From contig OX422208.1 of NCBI GenBank assembly GCA_949130495.1, positions 644,760,023 through 644,824,022 of the forward strand: a stretch of DNA of 64,000 nt, read 5' to 3'. The notes under the pieces were generated by a model. That model was not told where the DNA came from. It saw only the letters and a list, made by a program, of their open reading frames with translations, and did not search any database. The first letter of the stretch is position 1, and the number at the start of each line of letters is the position of its first letter. The translations under genes and the position numbers were made by a program. Positions 46,951 through 58,755 of the stretch are shown piece after piece. Source of the stretch: Sambucus nigra (lineage: Eukaryota > Streptophyta > Magnoliopsida > Dipsacales > Adoxaceae).

Positions 46951-47747
46951 ATTATTTGCTGCACAAATAGATGAGAAAAGCGCAATCACCAAGTAAAATA
47001 AGAAACGTAAAATGCCAATCACATAACAGGAGATGTACGTGGTTCAGCAAGAATGCCTACGTCTACGGTGTTGCAGTCAGTATTATTTCTATGTACTCCG
47101 GGGAGTGTTTACAGAGAACACAGTGCGTGTCTTTTGCCCCAGACCTAGTGTTTATTATATACATATCTGTCTTCGGGGAGTGGGGGTGTTGGACTCCCCC
47201 ACGTTTACCATCTTCTCCTGGAATATCTCTATTTGAGAACATGGGAGAAGACTAAGTTACAACTGAATTAATGTTAAGGTGCGAAGGGCTTGGACTTTGG
47301 GTCGTTTTAATTGGGCTACTCGTCCGGGCCTGTAATGCCAATTTCGGGTACCCACAATTGCCCCTAAATTTATTGGGCCATAATTTGGTCTCAATAAATT
47401 TAAATGATTTTCATAATGTTTCTGTTGTATATCACGTAACTCTTTCCAGAGTTTGAGAGTTGATTTAGGCGGCAGTCGCTTCGTGTCCTGTGCGTGATGA
47501 ATAGTATCATTTAAAAGTCATTTTGAGCAGCGTTTCATAGTTGTCGTTTCAAGCTTCTTAGTGTTCTAACATCTTCTGCGAGTTTTAGCGATTTGTGCCC
47601 TCTTTTCCAGGTCTTCATTTTCTTCGCTTTCGATCTCCCTCGTCATTTGGGCTTGTGACCTTGCACTGCCCAAGCCAAATTTCCATCTCGTAAGTCTCCC
47701 TTGATTTCTCTCTGTGTTTTCTTTGAATTTGTAGTTAGGGTTTACAA
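46951..47747. other. LTR-like stretch upstream of a transposon ORF
   Basis: It contains the phrase gatgtacgtggttcagcaag...cctacgtctacgg near 47030-47070, a motif common in plant LTR and related repeats. The frames at 46971, 47033 and 47271 have no motif. Confidence 0.45.
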
Positions 47748-48314
47748 ATGGCAAAGATAGATAATATATTATTGTCCGAGTTTAAGAAGTTTTACAATAT
47801 CCCAGAGTGGGTAGAGATTGAGTGAGCCTCTCTTCCTAGGGATGTTAGAGAGATAGAGGGTGCCCATTGGATTCATGTCTTGTTACTTTCTCAAGGGGGG
47901 CTTACTTTTCCTCCAAACGATTTATTCTTGCATTTCTTTGGTAATTTCAATATTATTCCTGCACAGTGTTGGCCCAATGTATGGAAGGTAATCAATGGCA
48001 TCCATAGAATAAATCAACTTTATGGCACCAAATTAGGGCTCATCGAAGTCTGTTTTTTCTATTCCTTTTCTCGAACTAGTTCTGGTGTTCTTTATCTCAA
48101 AGCCAGGAGTTCTGACAGGGTATTGGTAGTAAACCTACCTGATTCCCACAAGGATTACTGGCAAGATGGCTTTCTTGCTAGAACTAGCAGTTCTCCCCCC
48201 ATACTGAGGGGTCGAGGAGGAAAATGGAAGCGAGGACGAAGGCTGGGCAGGATTCATCCGTTTGATGATGTTCAATGGGAGATTCATGAGTTTGAATCTG
48301 GAATGGATAAGTGA
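47748..48314 (+). pseudogene. Gypsy-type transposon ORF (PF04195-like), one stop
   Basis: From the ATG at 47748 the frame runs 188 codons with only one in-frame stop, TGA at 47823 (codon 26). The N-terminus is MAKIDNILLSEFKKFYNIPE. The readable main part has GGLTFPPNDLFLHFFGNFNI, IPAQCWPNVWKVINGI and LYLKARSSDRVLVVNLPDSH, a fit to the 'LPF..F......H....PAQ..PN.W....' pattern of the plant 'putative gypsy-type transposon' domain (PF04195, Transposase_28), usually followed by 'YF..R.....L..G.P.S.K.WK..FF'. The basic C-terminus RGRGGKWKRGRR is unusual. The function of this domain in elements is not established. Confidence 0.6.
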
Positions 48315-50599
48315 TTATCCTTGAAATATTGTGTTGGTATCAGGGAAGTTTGGTAGGCGTGTAAACCTACACATTGTCCACACAAGCGATAGATGTCGCA
48401 TTGGGGTGGCATAGTGGTTTTTAGTGTTTTGATCGTATAAAATCCGTAATGGAATCAACTTAAGGATGATTAGGTGTGTGTTCGGTCATGCACAAGATAT
48501 ATTAGTGGGTTGGGTACTCACCTGTTCAGAGTAGAATGTTTCAGCGAGTTATCCCGAACAAGTTCGTGAGAATATATCAGTAATGTTATGATATCTTGGC
48601 CATGGACACTAGGGATGAGGAAGTCTGTATCGCAAGGTCATACGAGGATTGACATTGGAGAAGTCAAGAATTTCTTTTAGTAGTTTTATTTCCATATTTG
48701 GCAATGAATGGAGTTCAGTGTTCTTCATAAATCCCTATATTAGAATTGGTGTTCGATAAGATGTGGTTATCTTGCTTTGTAGCACCAGTATATTTATTAA
48801 AAGATATAGAGAGAGGAACATGAATATGGGTGTTTTAAGGGATGGACTTGAGTTCGAGTTACCAGTTGTGAACCCTCGATGAGTAGAGATTCTCTAGGGA
48901 CGATTTTTCGAGTGAGAACATCACGAGGGAGTGTTCAATAGGAGTTTCATTTTGTGCGAGTGTGATTGCTTGAGTTGGTGATATATCCACGAGTTCGATT
49001 TTATGTTATAACCCGGTGATTGGGGGTACTAATTTTTTGCACCGTGATAATGGTGGTGCTTGATTTTGAATCCATCAGATATGGGAATGTGGCTATATTG
49101 TGGCCCTCGTTATGTATTAATGTGAATTATAGCACGAGTGAGTAGTTAGTGGCATAATGTTTACTTAGATTGTGTGTGATTAAAGACGCGTTCTGAAATC
49201 AGTGTAAGATGTTTGATTTTGGTGATGTCTAGACTAGTGAATATTCATAGAATGGTCATGATGGTCTTTTGATAATGGTAGAGTCATGTGTAGCTCGGTC
49301 AGTTTTCGGTTGACTGATGATAGTGTTACCAACTGAGTGTCATTATTAATGGTAAGGATTGAGACATTTGGGGATTCCAAATGTCGGACCATTGATTGAA
49401 ATGGTTGTCATAACCTCCACTGTAGGGGGACAATAAGAGAGTGTTTCGACCGTTGTTGAGAAGTTTTGTAAGGAGGGTGTGTACTCTTGGGAAAACACCC
49501 GCGAATGGGTTCGTAAGATACTTAATTTTTACTTCAATTATGTGTGGATTACTGAGTGTTAATTGGGGTCACAGTATGTGAAGGTACCCGCTACCTTATA
49601 TTTACGACCCTTGACATGTTGGATAGCACACCGTTCTTCATAAAGATCAGGTAGCGTTAGTGTGCTGGAAGATGAGTATTCGGATGGTGAGTGTGCCAAA
49701 TCCTATATTCTGATTTGGTAGGATAAGTGGGAATTTTTGGACTTACCTCGTTGCTTGGAAACTGTAAAAGCCTTATTCGTGGTTTGAAGAGCCAATTTCA
49801 TTTCATGTTCGGTGAGAAAATTCTAATATACTCACAGTCTAAGGAAACTCCTGTCGGATAGGTTGAATTCCTATACGTATTTTTAATAAAAGAGCGGTAT
49901 GTAGAATCTAGAGAGGGTCTATAACCTTGGGTTAGATCTACCAAATCGTGAGAAGTGGGGTGTACAAGGGGGAATATTTCATCTTGGGTTAGTTCGAAAC
50001 CTTTGTGTGAGGGATCGTTGACGACCGACAATGTAACTTTATCGGTGTTGTCTTATTTGATAGAGTATGAACCTTGTTGATATTATTTACCTAAGTCTAG
50101 ACTTGGAAAGATGGAATAATATTCGCACATGCATAGAAGTTGTATGCTTATGCACATGTGCAACCTTAGTGGATCCTAAGGGTTGCCATATTGGTTAACT
50201 CACCATCAATATAAGTGCAAGAAAAGTGTTATTGACAACTCGGAGTAGAGTTGGCTTTTGATCTTTTAGTACCATCTGTTAGTCGATTCTGAGTTGAGTA
50301 TCGAGGCATGATTGATGAATAGTGACATCTGTATTGAATAGGCGAAGTTGGATTATTTGTTGTGTGATGAACCATTGAATCCAGAGCTAAGTGTTTTTTT
50401 TTTAGTTAGATGATTCTTGTACCACTAGGGGTCTTGAGTTGACAAATTCCTTATCTCGACAAGCTGACAGTAGTGTATTGGAGGGGTTTCTTATTTGGAT
50501 TTCGCTTGCGAGACACTCCACGCATGAAACTTAGCAAGTCGGGACTTGGGGGTATTGATTTCTAGATTTGCTTAGTAGTTCAGTTATATTAGGCTTTGT
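48315..50599. other. 2.3-kb stretch of unidentified sequence
   Basis: The composition is less AT-rich than the flanks and rich in short GT/GA words, but no domain is readable in either strand. It lies between the PF04195-like ORF and an integrase fragment, where a Gypsy element would have its pol. Only the minus-strand frame 49798-50031 exceeds 70 codons and it has no recognisable motif. Confidence 0.4.
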
Positions 50600-51724
50600 G
50601 GTGAGACTTCGGTTGTACAGTTAGAAATGGGAAAGTATCTGCATGGATTTCATTATTGGGTTCCCAAGATCGCAGCGCGGTCATGATTCGATTTGGGTCA
50701 TCATCGACAAACTGCAAAGGTGGATCTTTCCTTCTAGTGATGACGGATTATACGGTAGCACAGTATGCCATGATTTTTATTAACGAGATTGTGAAGTTTC
50801 ATAGGGTACCGCGTGATATCGTGTCCGACCGTGGCAGTGTCTTCATCTTGCACTTTTGGGGTGGTCTTCAGGAGGCGATGGGAGTTCAGTTGAGTTTAAG
50901 TATTGCATTTCACCCTCAGTTTGATGGTCAGACGGAGCGGGTAAACCAAATTTTGGAGGACATGCTATGATTTTGTGTGTTGGACTTCAAAGGTGGTTGG
51001 GATACACATTTACCACTTGTGGAGTTCGCATACAATAATAGTTATCAGACAAATTATTGTCATAGAACCATGTGAGGATTTTTACGACAAGCCTTGTCGA
51101 TCCCCTACATATTGGTTGGAGTTCAGAGAGCATCGAATGCTGGGTCCTAATATTGTTAGGGAGACCTCGGAGAAGGTTGACTTGATTCGTGCACGGATGA
51201 AGACCGCGCAAGATCGTCAAAAGACTTATGTTAACATAAGGCAGAGGAAGTTAGAGTTCGTTATTGGGGACCAAGTGTTGTTGAGGGTCTCACCCATGGG
51301 GGAGTTGTTCATTTTGTTTCCAAAAGGAAGCTTTCAACGCGATACGTTAGTTCGTTTACAGTGTTGGGCAGGGTGGGATCAGTTGCCTACCGTTTAGCCC
51401 TACCCTACCACCTCCAGCGGGTACATAATATTTTTGTATGTATACATGTTGAGGAAGTTCTTATGTTCCGAGGACTCACACCTACACATAGAGTTAGATG
51501 GGGTTGAGCTGCAGCCCAATGGGAGCTATGAGGAGAGGCCGTCTAGGATCCGAGATTGTCGTGAGCAGCAGTTTAGGTCAAAAGTTATTCCTCTTGTTCG
51601 TGTTATGTGGAGTAATCATGATGAGTCTGAGGCCACTTGGGAGAGAGAGGATGACTTGCGAATTAGTCACCCATATCTCTCCATGGAAGGCATGTGCGAA
51701 ACTACCTTACTTGACTTGAATTGA
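50600..51724 (+). pseudogene. Chromovirus-type Gypsy integrase C-terminal half (element E)
   Basis: WESICMDFIIGFPRSQRGHD is read from about 50625, giving the first catalytic Asp. 50656-50970 gives FLLVMTDYTVAQYAMIFINE, then HRVPRDIVSDRGSVFILHFW, FHPQFDGQTERVNQILEDML, with the second Asp and the Glu present. After frameshifts, [19 protein letters not shown] follows, then the basic tail. The last frame, 51434-51724, gives IPLVRVMWSNHDESEATWER and ISHPYLSMEG, the end typical of plant Del/Tekay elements (K...V.W......EATWE.E......YP.LF). Nothing upstream of the integrase core is left. Confidence 0.92.
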
Positions 51725-51766
51725 TTTGTTTTAATTTGGATTTCGAGGAAGAAATCCCGTTCGTAT

Positions 51767-51776
51767 AGGGGGAGAA
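51767..51776 (+). other. Polypurine tract of element E
   Basis: agggggagaa directly before TGTAATACCCC, the LTR start. Confidence 0.9.
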
Positions 51777-52020
51777 TGTAATACCCCGCATTTTTTATTG
51801 AATTGAAATTGAAAAAAAAAATTCCAGTGTATATATTCGATATGTTTGGAAATGAAACTATGTCAATATATATATTCAAAATGATTGGAAATGAAAAGTT
51901 AAAATGAATTCGTTGAGATACGAATGTGCGACTTAAATATTAGAAGCGAATTAATGCGTAATAGAATCGAGAGAGTTAAATCTGGGGCAATGGCATTTTT
52001 ATAAATAAACTAACCCTAGG

Positions 52021-52033
52021 TATAAATATAAAA
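52021..52033 (+). promoter_or_regulatory. Putative TATA box of LTR E
   Basis: tataaatataaaa, followed 45-100 bases later by a purine-rich leader. The position about 245 bases into the LTR fits the U3/R boundary of this family. Predicted from sequence only. Confidence 0.5.
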
Positions 52034-52419
52034 GAAGAGAAGAAGTCTTCATTTTATCATTTCACAATGGGGGCTAGGGCTTGGTAGAGAGAGAGAGTAA
52101 GAAGAGAAGAAAGCTAAGAGGATTTCAAGAGGATTTCAAGAAGATTCAACTTCTCCATACAATCCAAGGCAAGTTGATAACCTATATGTGTATATTATGT
52201 TTCTATAATGAAATTTCACATGAACATGTATTTGGATCCCTAAATTAATATGAAATTGATGTTAAAAATGATATGCAATGTATTAGGATCATCATCCATG
52301 TAGATTCAAATGCAATAACATCATTATAGGGATTGAGATGTAGAACAACCTCTTGAATTTTAGAAATCTATGAAATTAAGTAAATCATCATATTAAAAAC
52401 TGTTTTGAGCTGTTTTGGT

Positions 52420-52915
52420 TTCAAAAATGGATATTTCGTCCGCAATGCCCGGTATAAAATCATATTCTGAACAACTTTGTAGTTTTAAGTTTTTTCGAAA
52501 AAGGATTAGAAAAGTCTCAAATCGGCGTTTTAAAATTTTGCGTAGAAAGTTGTCGTGAACAGGTCCGAACTGTATATGTTAGTTTTGGGTCTGTTTTAAG
52601 CAGGCTACGGTAGCGTGCCCACGTGTCCTTGTAGAAAATCACGTTCCGAACAACTTTGTAGTTTTAAGTTTTTCCAAAAACGGATCGGAAAATCCTCAAA
52701 TCAGCGTTTTAAAATTTTGGGCAGAAAGTTGTCGAAAACAGGGGCGAATATTATATATTCGTTTTGGGTCTATTTTATGCAGGCTATGGAAACGTGCATG
52801 CGTGTCCTTACAGAAAATCACGTTCCGAACAACATTGTAGTTTTAAGTTTTTCCAAAAACGGATCGAAAGAGGCTCGAATCTACATTTTAAATTCTGGGC
52901 AGCATGTTGAAATAA
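52420..52915. repeat. ~178-bp tandem repeat, nearly three units, in LTR E
   Basis: The phrase aaaatca(c/t)(g/a)ttc(c/t)gaacaac begins at 52457, 52635 and 52814, giving periods of 178 and 179. Each unit continues with tttgtagttttaagttttt..(a)aaa(c/a)ggat, then gcgttttaaaattttg and a gtcgtgaaca-like word. The third unit is incomplete at the right. Confidence 0.92.
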
Positions 52916-54178
52916 GAGTGATAATATTTTTCATGTTGTTAGCAAGATAATTGTGGTGTTGTGCCTAATATCCTAACTTGATCACATACTTAAGGTTATT
53001 AGGGATATATAACCCTGAAATAATTTGGTGTTGAATTAGTAAATTAATGATGTAAATTATGTTATATTATAAATAATGACTATTGTATAACTCGAGTAAG
53101 AGACTTGACACGATTGTATATATACATAAGCGTGAAATTGTATTACATGTATATTGTCGAGTATACACTAGACTAGTCCTCCGGCCGACGTAGGCACATG
53201 TTGAATGCTATTTTTTGTGATTGATCCGGTTAGGTTCTGCTCGAGTGCCTTGTCGGAGATAAACCACCGGAACCGGACACATGGTTATAATGCGGGTCGG
53301 ATAGAAAGACCTTGAAACGCCATGTGATTTAGGACTTAGTACGATTTCCCTTGCCACGTAATATTGGGGAGTATTAGTGTGTAGGCCTAGTGTTATGACT
53401 TGTTCCCCCGGGCAACGATAGTGACCCGATATGACTTGTTGTGTGACATATTATGCTTGTGTCTTAAAATAATATCCCGAATCGAAGCATTTGATATTAT
53501 ACTTGAAGAAAATATTTTGATACGTTAAATGCTTAAATGAGATTAATAATAATTAATCATGATACGATATGAGACTACACGTTACTCGAGTTTGGGTTGG
53601 GTAGTCACGACATAGGAACATTGGTTGGGTAATTGAACAACTTAATTACTGGAGACGAGTAATGACTAGTGAGCTTTCATTATAAGTACATCTTATAATC
53701 TTATAGCTTGTTTTCTTGGTTTGGCGTTCGTCTATCTTTCTTCTTGCTCCTCTCCTATATATATAATATATGACAGGTCCTCGTCCCGATGGACAATAGA
53801 CTATGGAGCTTGATGAGATCATATCAATCTTAGGATTCCTGTAGTTGTGGAGTTATTCTATTTCAATTTATGTCGCTTGTTTCCCTTTTCTTGAGGGTGG
53901 TATCAAAGATTAATATCACATTGTTGATACTTGGTATTTGAGAGAATTGTTGTATTATTCTTTCCCGTTTTGTGTTGGGCCACATGTATTGGCATTTTAT
54001 ATTTTCAGTTTGAGGTTACTGATGAATTATTGCAGTTAATAGTTATGAGTTGGTTTCACTTGTTATAGTTGTTATTATATGATTTGGTTACACATATGAG
54101 AGTGTACATGTTTACTTTACTGCATTTATTTAAATTTTGTTTCTAATGCCAATATATTGACGCTCCGCTTTAATTTAA

Positions 54179-54690
54179 TTGGGCGTAGCTAACCGAATTA
54201 GATATAAAAAGCAGGGTTGTCACAATAATACCTCACATTGGTATTTTGATAGTGGGTGCTCCAGACACATGACAGGTGATGCCTCATTTTTTACCTACCC
54301 TGAGGATTATAAGGATGGTAGGGTCACCTTTGGAGATGGGAGCAAGTCTAACATTGTAGGACGAGGTACAGTAGAGTTACCTGGATTTCCTAAGCTAGAG
54401 AATCTTTTGTACGTCAAAGGTTTAAAAGCAAACCTTCTCAGCATTAGCCAGCTATGCGATGCTGACTTTGCAGTCAAGTTTGATCGGGACACATGTAATG
54501 TCTATAATCAAGTCGATAAACTTTTAGTGCAAGGGGTGAGGACCAAAGATAATTACTATGGTACTGTGCCCACTTCCTCACTTGTCCGCAACAGCGCCAT
54601 GATCACTCCTATGGATTTGTGGCACCAATGCCTAGGTCACATGAATGTTAGAGACCTGACTCATTTAGCCAAAAAAGGACCTAGTACGGG
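54179..54690 (+). pseudogene. SIRE-like Copia protease and pre-integrase (element J)
   Basis: The frame 54179-54760 starts abruptly inside the element. NTSHWYFDSGCSRHMTGD (residues about 18-35) holds the intact catalytic DSG, followed by RVTFGDGSKSNIVGRGTVEL, then LLSISQLCDADFAVKF. The pre-integrase segment MDLWHQCLGHMNVRDLTHL follows. Similarity ends and changes frame near 54675. The gag of this element is missing: position 54179 directly abuts LTR E. Confidence 0.92.
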
Positions 54691-55590
54691 GATTACCATC
54701 ACTTGGAAAGTCAACTTCCACGGTTTGTGGACCCTGTCAGTTGGGAAAGCAAATTCATAGCCCCCATAGGAGGTTGCATTCCATTACCACCTCCCGAATA
54801 CTTGAGCTTATCCACATGGATCTTATGGGTCCTACTCGTACTGAGAGTCTGGGTGGTAAGAGGTATTCTCATGATGGTAGACGATTTCTCCAGATACTCG
54901 ATTGTAGATTTTCTGAGGGAGAAATCCGATGCTGTAGAATTTTTAATGACCAAGTACCGTGTCCTACAAAATCAACACGGCGTCACTATTAATAAGATCC
55001 ATAATGACAACGGTACAGAATTTAAGGAATCAAAAGTAGATCTATACTATGATAGCCTTAGGATCAAACATGAGTTTTCTGCAGTGAAGACACCTCAGCA
55101 AAATGGGATTGTTAAGAGAAAGAATAGGACGATCCAAGAAATGGCTAGATCTATGCTTCTAGGTCGTAATGTTTCTAGGATATTTTGGGCAGAGGCAGTG
55201 TCTACTGCATGCCACACGGTGAATAGGGTTTACCTGCGTCCATACGCACTTAAGACGCCTTATGAATTGTGGAATGGCAAGAAACCCAACCTTGCATATT
55301 TTCGTGTTTTGAGGAGTAAATGCTACATCCTCCGGGATCGAGAGCAATTGGGAAAGTTTGACTCCCGGAGCGACGAGGGAATATTGCTAGGATATTCATC
55401 AAATTGTAGAGCGTACCAAGTTTTTAACCTGAAGAGCTCTAAGGTTATGGAATCAATAAACGTCACCGTGCAAGATGACAAACCTCCTACGAATATTGAT
55501 CCTAACCTTTAGTGTGAGGATGAGGACTTTTCTGGCAGTGATTTACTTGTCCCTCACACGTACCCGGTGGACCCTACTCCTATGTGAGGG
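54675..55590 (+). pseudogene. SIRE-like Copia integrase (element J)
   Basis: The frame with STVCGPCQLGKQIHS (54700-54760) gives the C..C of the zinc part and continues LIHMDLMGPTRTESLGGKRY, the first Asp. From about 54870 the frame 54703-55512 takes over: MMVDDFSRYSIVDFLREKSD, then NKIHNDNGTEFKES with the second Asp, and TPQQNGIVKRKNRTIQEMAR. The usual catalytic Glu (GVVERKNR) is Lys here. The rest (HTVNRVYLRPYALKTPYELW...) is intact up to the stop at 55510. Confidence 0.92.
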
Positions 55591-57242
55591 GACACACCTC
55601 TTAGGTTCGCAAGAGTCATAGCCCTGCCTCCATTGTAGGTGATCCCACTGTTGGGGTCCAGACTCGTGCTCAGCTAAAGAAAGTCGTTAGCCACTTTTAC
55701 TACCCGTCCAAAGTCGAGCCCAAGAATCAAAAAGAAGCACTCAAGGATGAACACTGGATATCTGCTATGCAGGATGAATTGCTTCAGTTTAAAAAGAACA
55801 ATGTCTGGAAACTAGTTCCCCGACCTAGTGAGACTAATATCATAGGTACTAGGTGGATTTTCAAGAATAAAATGGATGAAAATGGTACCATAATCAGAAA
55901 CAAGGCTAGGTTGGTCGCTCAAGGCTACACACAGATAGAAGGTGTAGACTTTGGGGAGAAATTTGCTCCTGTTGCGAGGCTTGAGTCCGTTCGCTTACTA
56001 CTCACCATCGCATGTCATCTGAGCTTTAACTTATATAAGATGGATGTCAAGAGTGCCTTCCTAAATGGCATTCTACAGGAGGAGATTTACGTGGAACAAC
56101 CAAAAGGGTTTGAAGACCCTAATCACTTGGAGCACGTCTATTATCTGAGGAAAGCCTTGTATGGTTTGAAGTAAGCACCTCGTGCTTGGTACGAAAGGCT
56201 TACTTTCTATCTCTTAGTCCGTGGCTTCAAGAGAGGGGGAGTTAATATGACGTTGTTCATCAGGAGAGATGACGGTGCTATTTTGGTTGCCCAGGTCTGT
56301 GTGGACGACATAGACTTTGGATCCACGTGCTCCCAGCATGATCACCACTTTGAGGAGGAGATGAAAAGTGAGTTTGAGATGAGCATTGTAGGTGAGCTTA
56401 CTTTCTTCCTTGGTCTCCAGGTTCGTCAGCTAGAGGATGGGATGTTCATCTCCCAATCCAAGTACGCTAGAGATCTAGTGAAGAAATTTGGTTTAAACTC
56501 CGCTAAGCATGCACGTACACCTATGAGTACTTCTATCAAGCTTAGTAAGGACACTTCAGGCAAGGACATAGAGCAAACCTTGTATCGGAGTATGATAGGT
56601 AGTCTTCTCTACTAGACTGCTAGTTGTCCCGACATAGACTTTAGTGTTGGATTCTGTGCGCGATATCAGGCATCCCCGAACGAGTCTCATTTACTCGCTC
56701 TAAAACGTATTATCAAATACGTGAGTGGGACTCTCTCATATTGTATTTGGTATTCCTTTGATACCAATGACCAATTATCCGCCTATTCGGATGTCGATTG
56801 GGCCGGGGATATAGATGATTATAGGAGCACTTCTGGTGGGTGTTTCTATTTTGGTTCTGCTCTTGTCTCTTAGTTGAGCAAGAAGTAAAACCCCATCTCT
56901 TTATCCACTGCGAAGGCTGAGTACATCACCGTCGGGAGTTATTGCACGCAACTCTTGTGGATGAAGCAAATGTTTGAGGATTATGGGATTTCACTGGACA
57001 CCATGATCATTTCCTGTGATAACACGAGCACGATACACATATCCCGCAATCCCTTCCAACATTCGCGCACAAAGCACATCAGGTTACGCGAGCACTTCAT
57101 ACGTCAGTTAGTTGAGGAGAATGTCGTATCCCTGAGTTTTGTTCCCACCGACCGTCAGTTAGCCGATATTTTCACGAAACCTTTAGATGCCCTTAAATTC
57201 GAGAGTCTTAGGAAGTCTTTAGGGATTTGCACAGTTGACTGA
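55590..57242 (+). pseudogene. SIRE-like Copia RT and RNase H (element J)
   Basis: One frame runs from about 55590 through 57242. After 55767 it has only four stops: the TAA that replaces the Gln of GLKQAP (about 56172), TAG at 56613, and one each near 56872 and 56887. RT motifs: QDELLQFKKNNVWKLVPRP, then GTRWIFKNKMDENG, NKARLVAQGYTQIEGVDFGE, LYKMDVKSAFLNGILQEEIY. The catalytic box is CVDDIDFGS (first position Tyr to Cys). RNase H: YSDVDWAGDIDDYRSTSGG, LSTAKAEYI, MKQMFEDYGI and ADIFTKPLDALKFE. The reading matches the SIRE/Maximus group. Confidence 0.93.
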
Positions 57243-58755
57243 GAGGTTGGTCCATGTCTAGCGTATGATGTTTTTTTTTTCATATCATCTGATGCCTATT
57301 GATAGATTGTATCATATGTTTTATTATTTTTTTAAATCCAAAAAGATTTTCTTTTTATAAAAATTTTATAAAAGCACAAAAAGAATTTTTGTCTTTTATT
57401 TGCACCTTTTATGGATGAGCATTTAAGATAGCCAAGTCACAACTTCATTCCATATATCCATGTGACTATTTGATAGAGATTTGAGACGCTACATCATTGC
57501 ATCCATGTGCTTTACATTGTTTGGAGTTGTTGAGATGTGATTAGTGATATCTTTCTACATGTTTGACTCCTATCTCCTTTATTGCACACATGCACGGCCC
57601 TATTTGATTATTGCACTTGTCTATCTCATATTGGCTTGAGTGTTTCCATCTCAATTCTGTCTATACAACGTACAATATGCGATAAAACTTGACAAGATTG
57701 GAATGCATGTAAAAACCGTTTGGTGAGACTGTGTATTTATTTAAAAATGGGAAAGGGCTACGAAAGGTTCATTCAGCCTTTGCGATTTCTAAGCCACCGT
57801 TAAAAATGACCTAAAAAATTGAGGTCTTTTATTATCCGAGGTCCAAAGAGGTTAAAAGAGCTCGACAAAATTTATAGGTAATAAAAATCAATTCATGCCA
57901 AATATGGGCCATTAGGTTTCACCATCAATTCTCCAAAGTTTGAGAATTTAGATTACCTCTATTCAAAATATTAATCTTAGGCAGTTTGGTTGGAGAATTT
58001 AACCGGGTTTGCATTTCCTTGAAAGTCCTGAAAAAGCATGATATCATTTTGGACGTTATTGGTGTGGAAATCTCTTTGAGCTTTTATTTGTTGATTTGAT
58101 TAAATCAATGTCTCGTACCATTTTTTTACACCAAAGGAAGCATTTGAGTTCATTCGTTAGGAGTATCCAATATTCATTGTGCACATATGTCTTGTTTGTA
58201 TGCATTGATTTTCCTATCGAATTTGATCACACCCCCACATTTACGCTATCATCGACTTGGTTGTTTTATGTTCGTTCATGGTGTGATTTTTTTGTTATAT
58301 ATTTTGTGTGAAAAAATTTGAAAAATTCAAAAATAGCGGTTTGTTACCTTGTGACAGTCTCCATGTGCCTCTATTTCTGCCTCTCATATCTGTCTATTTG
58401 GGGACATCATAAAAAGGGGGAGAAAGAATTATCATATTATGGGGGAGTTTTGAAGTTATGAGTTTTTTTTCATGAATTGATATTTATGTTTATCTCATTT
58501 CAAGATCGATACGTCACTTGGTATTTGCTTTATCTCATGTGTGTAGGTACGAAGATTGAAGATCAAGATATTGCACACACTGATGAGAAAAGTTTTGAGA
58601 AGTTTTGAAGATTTGGAGAGCAAACGATGAAGACTTATTCATTTGTATCTTTCCAGTTTTGGGTTCATGGAAGGGTAGATTTGTATAGGCAAATTTGATA
58701 TTTGACAATTCGAATATTTTTTATGTAGGTACCGGCATAGAAATAGGGGAAGATT
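57243..58755 (+). other. Post-pol region of SIRE-like element J
   Basis: Long non-coding or decayed region between pol and the 3' LTR, as in many SIRE-type elements. It contains an internal purine tract aaaaagggggagaaa at 58411-58425, besides the real polypurine tract at 58745-58755. The segment 57540-57810 has the same layout as 59920-60080, sharing gggaa(a)gggct(a/c)cgaaagg and taagccaccgt. A 71-codon frame at 58096-58311 has hydrophobic stretches but no env-like motif. Confidence 0.75.

Larger units (their letters stand above)
51777..54170 (+). repeat. 3' LTR of element E
   Basis: It starts TGTAATACCCCGCATTTTTT right after the polypurine tract. A TATA-like tataaatataaaa at 52021 is followed by a GA-rich leader (52080-52135). 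Toward the right, ttgacgctccgctttaattt (54158-54177) resembles the end of many such LTRs, which normally finish with a GGGTGTTACA-like motif that is missing. The end appears cut by the junction with Copia pol at about 54179. The frame at 52615-52950 comes from an internal tandem repeat. Confidence 0.8.

Noticed and set aside
47566..47754. Minus-strand Glu/Arg-rich ORF opposite the start of the PF04195-like ORF
   Set aside because: No motif, and it overlaps the better supported plus-strand start.
58096..58311. Hydrophobic ORF after SIRE-like pol as an env-like gene
   Set aside because: Only 71 codons, no signal peptide plus transmembrane arrangement or coiled coil that could be defended, and in a region with general decay.
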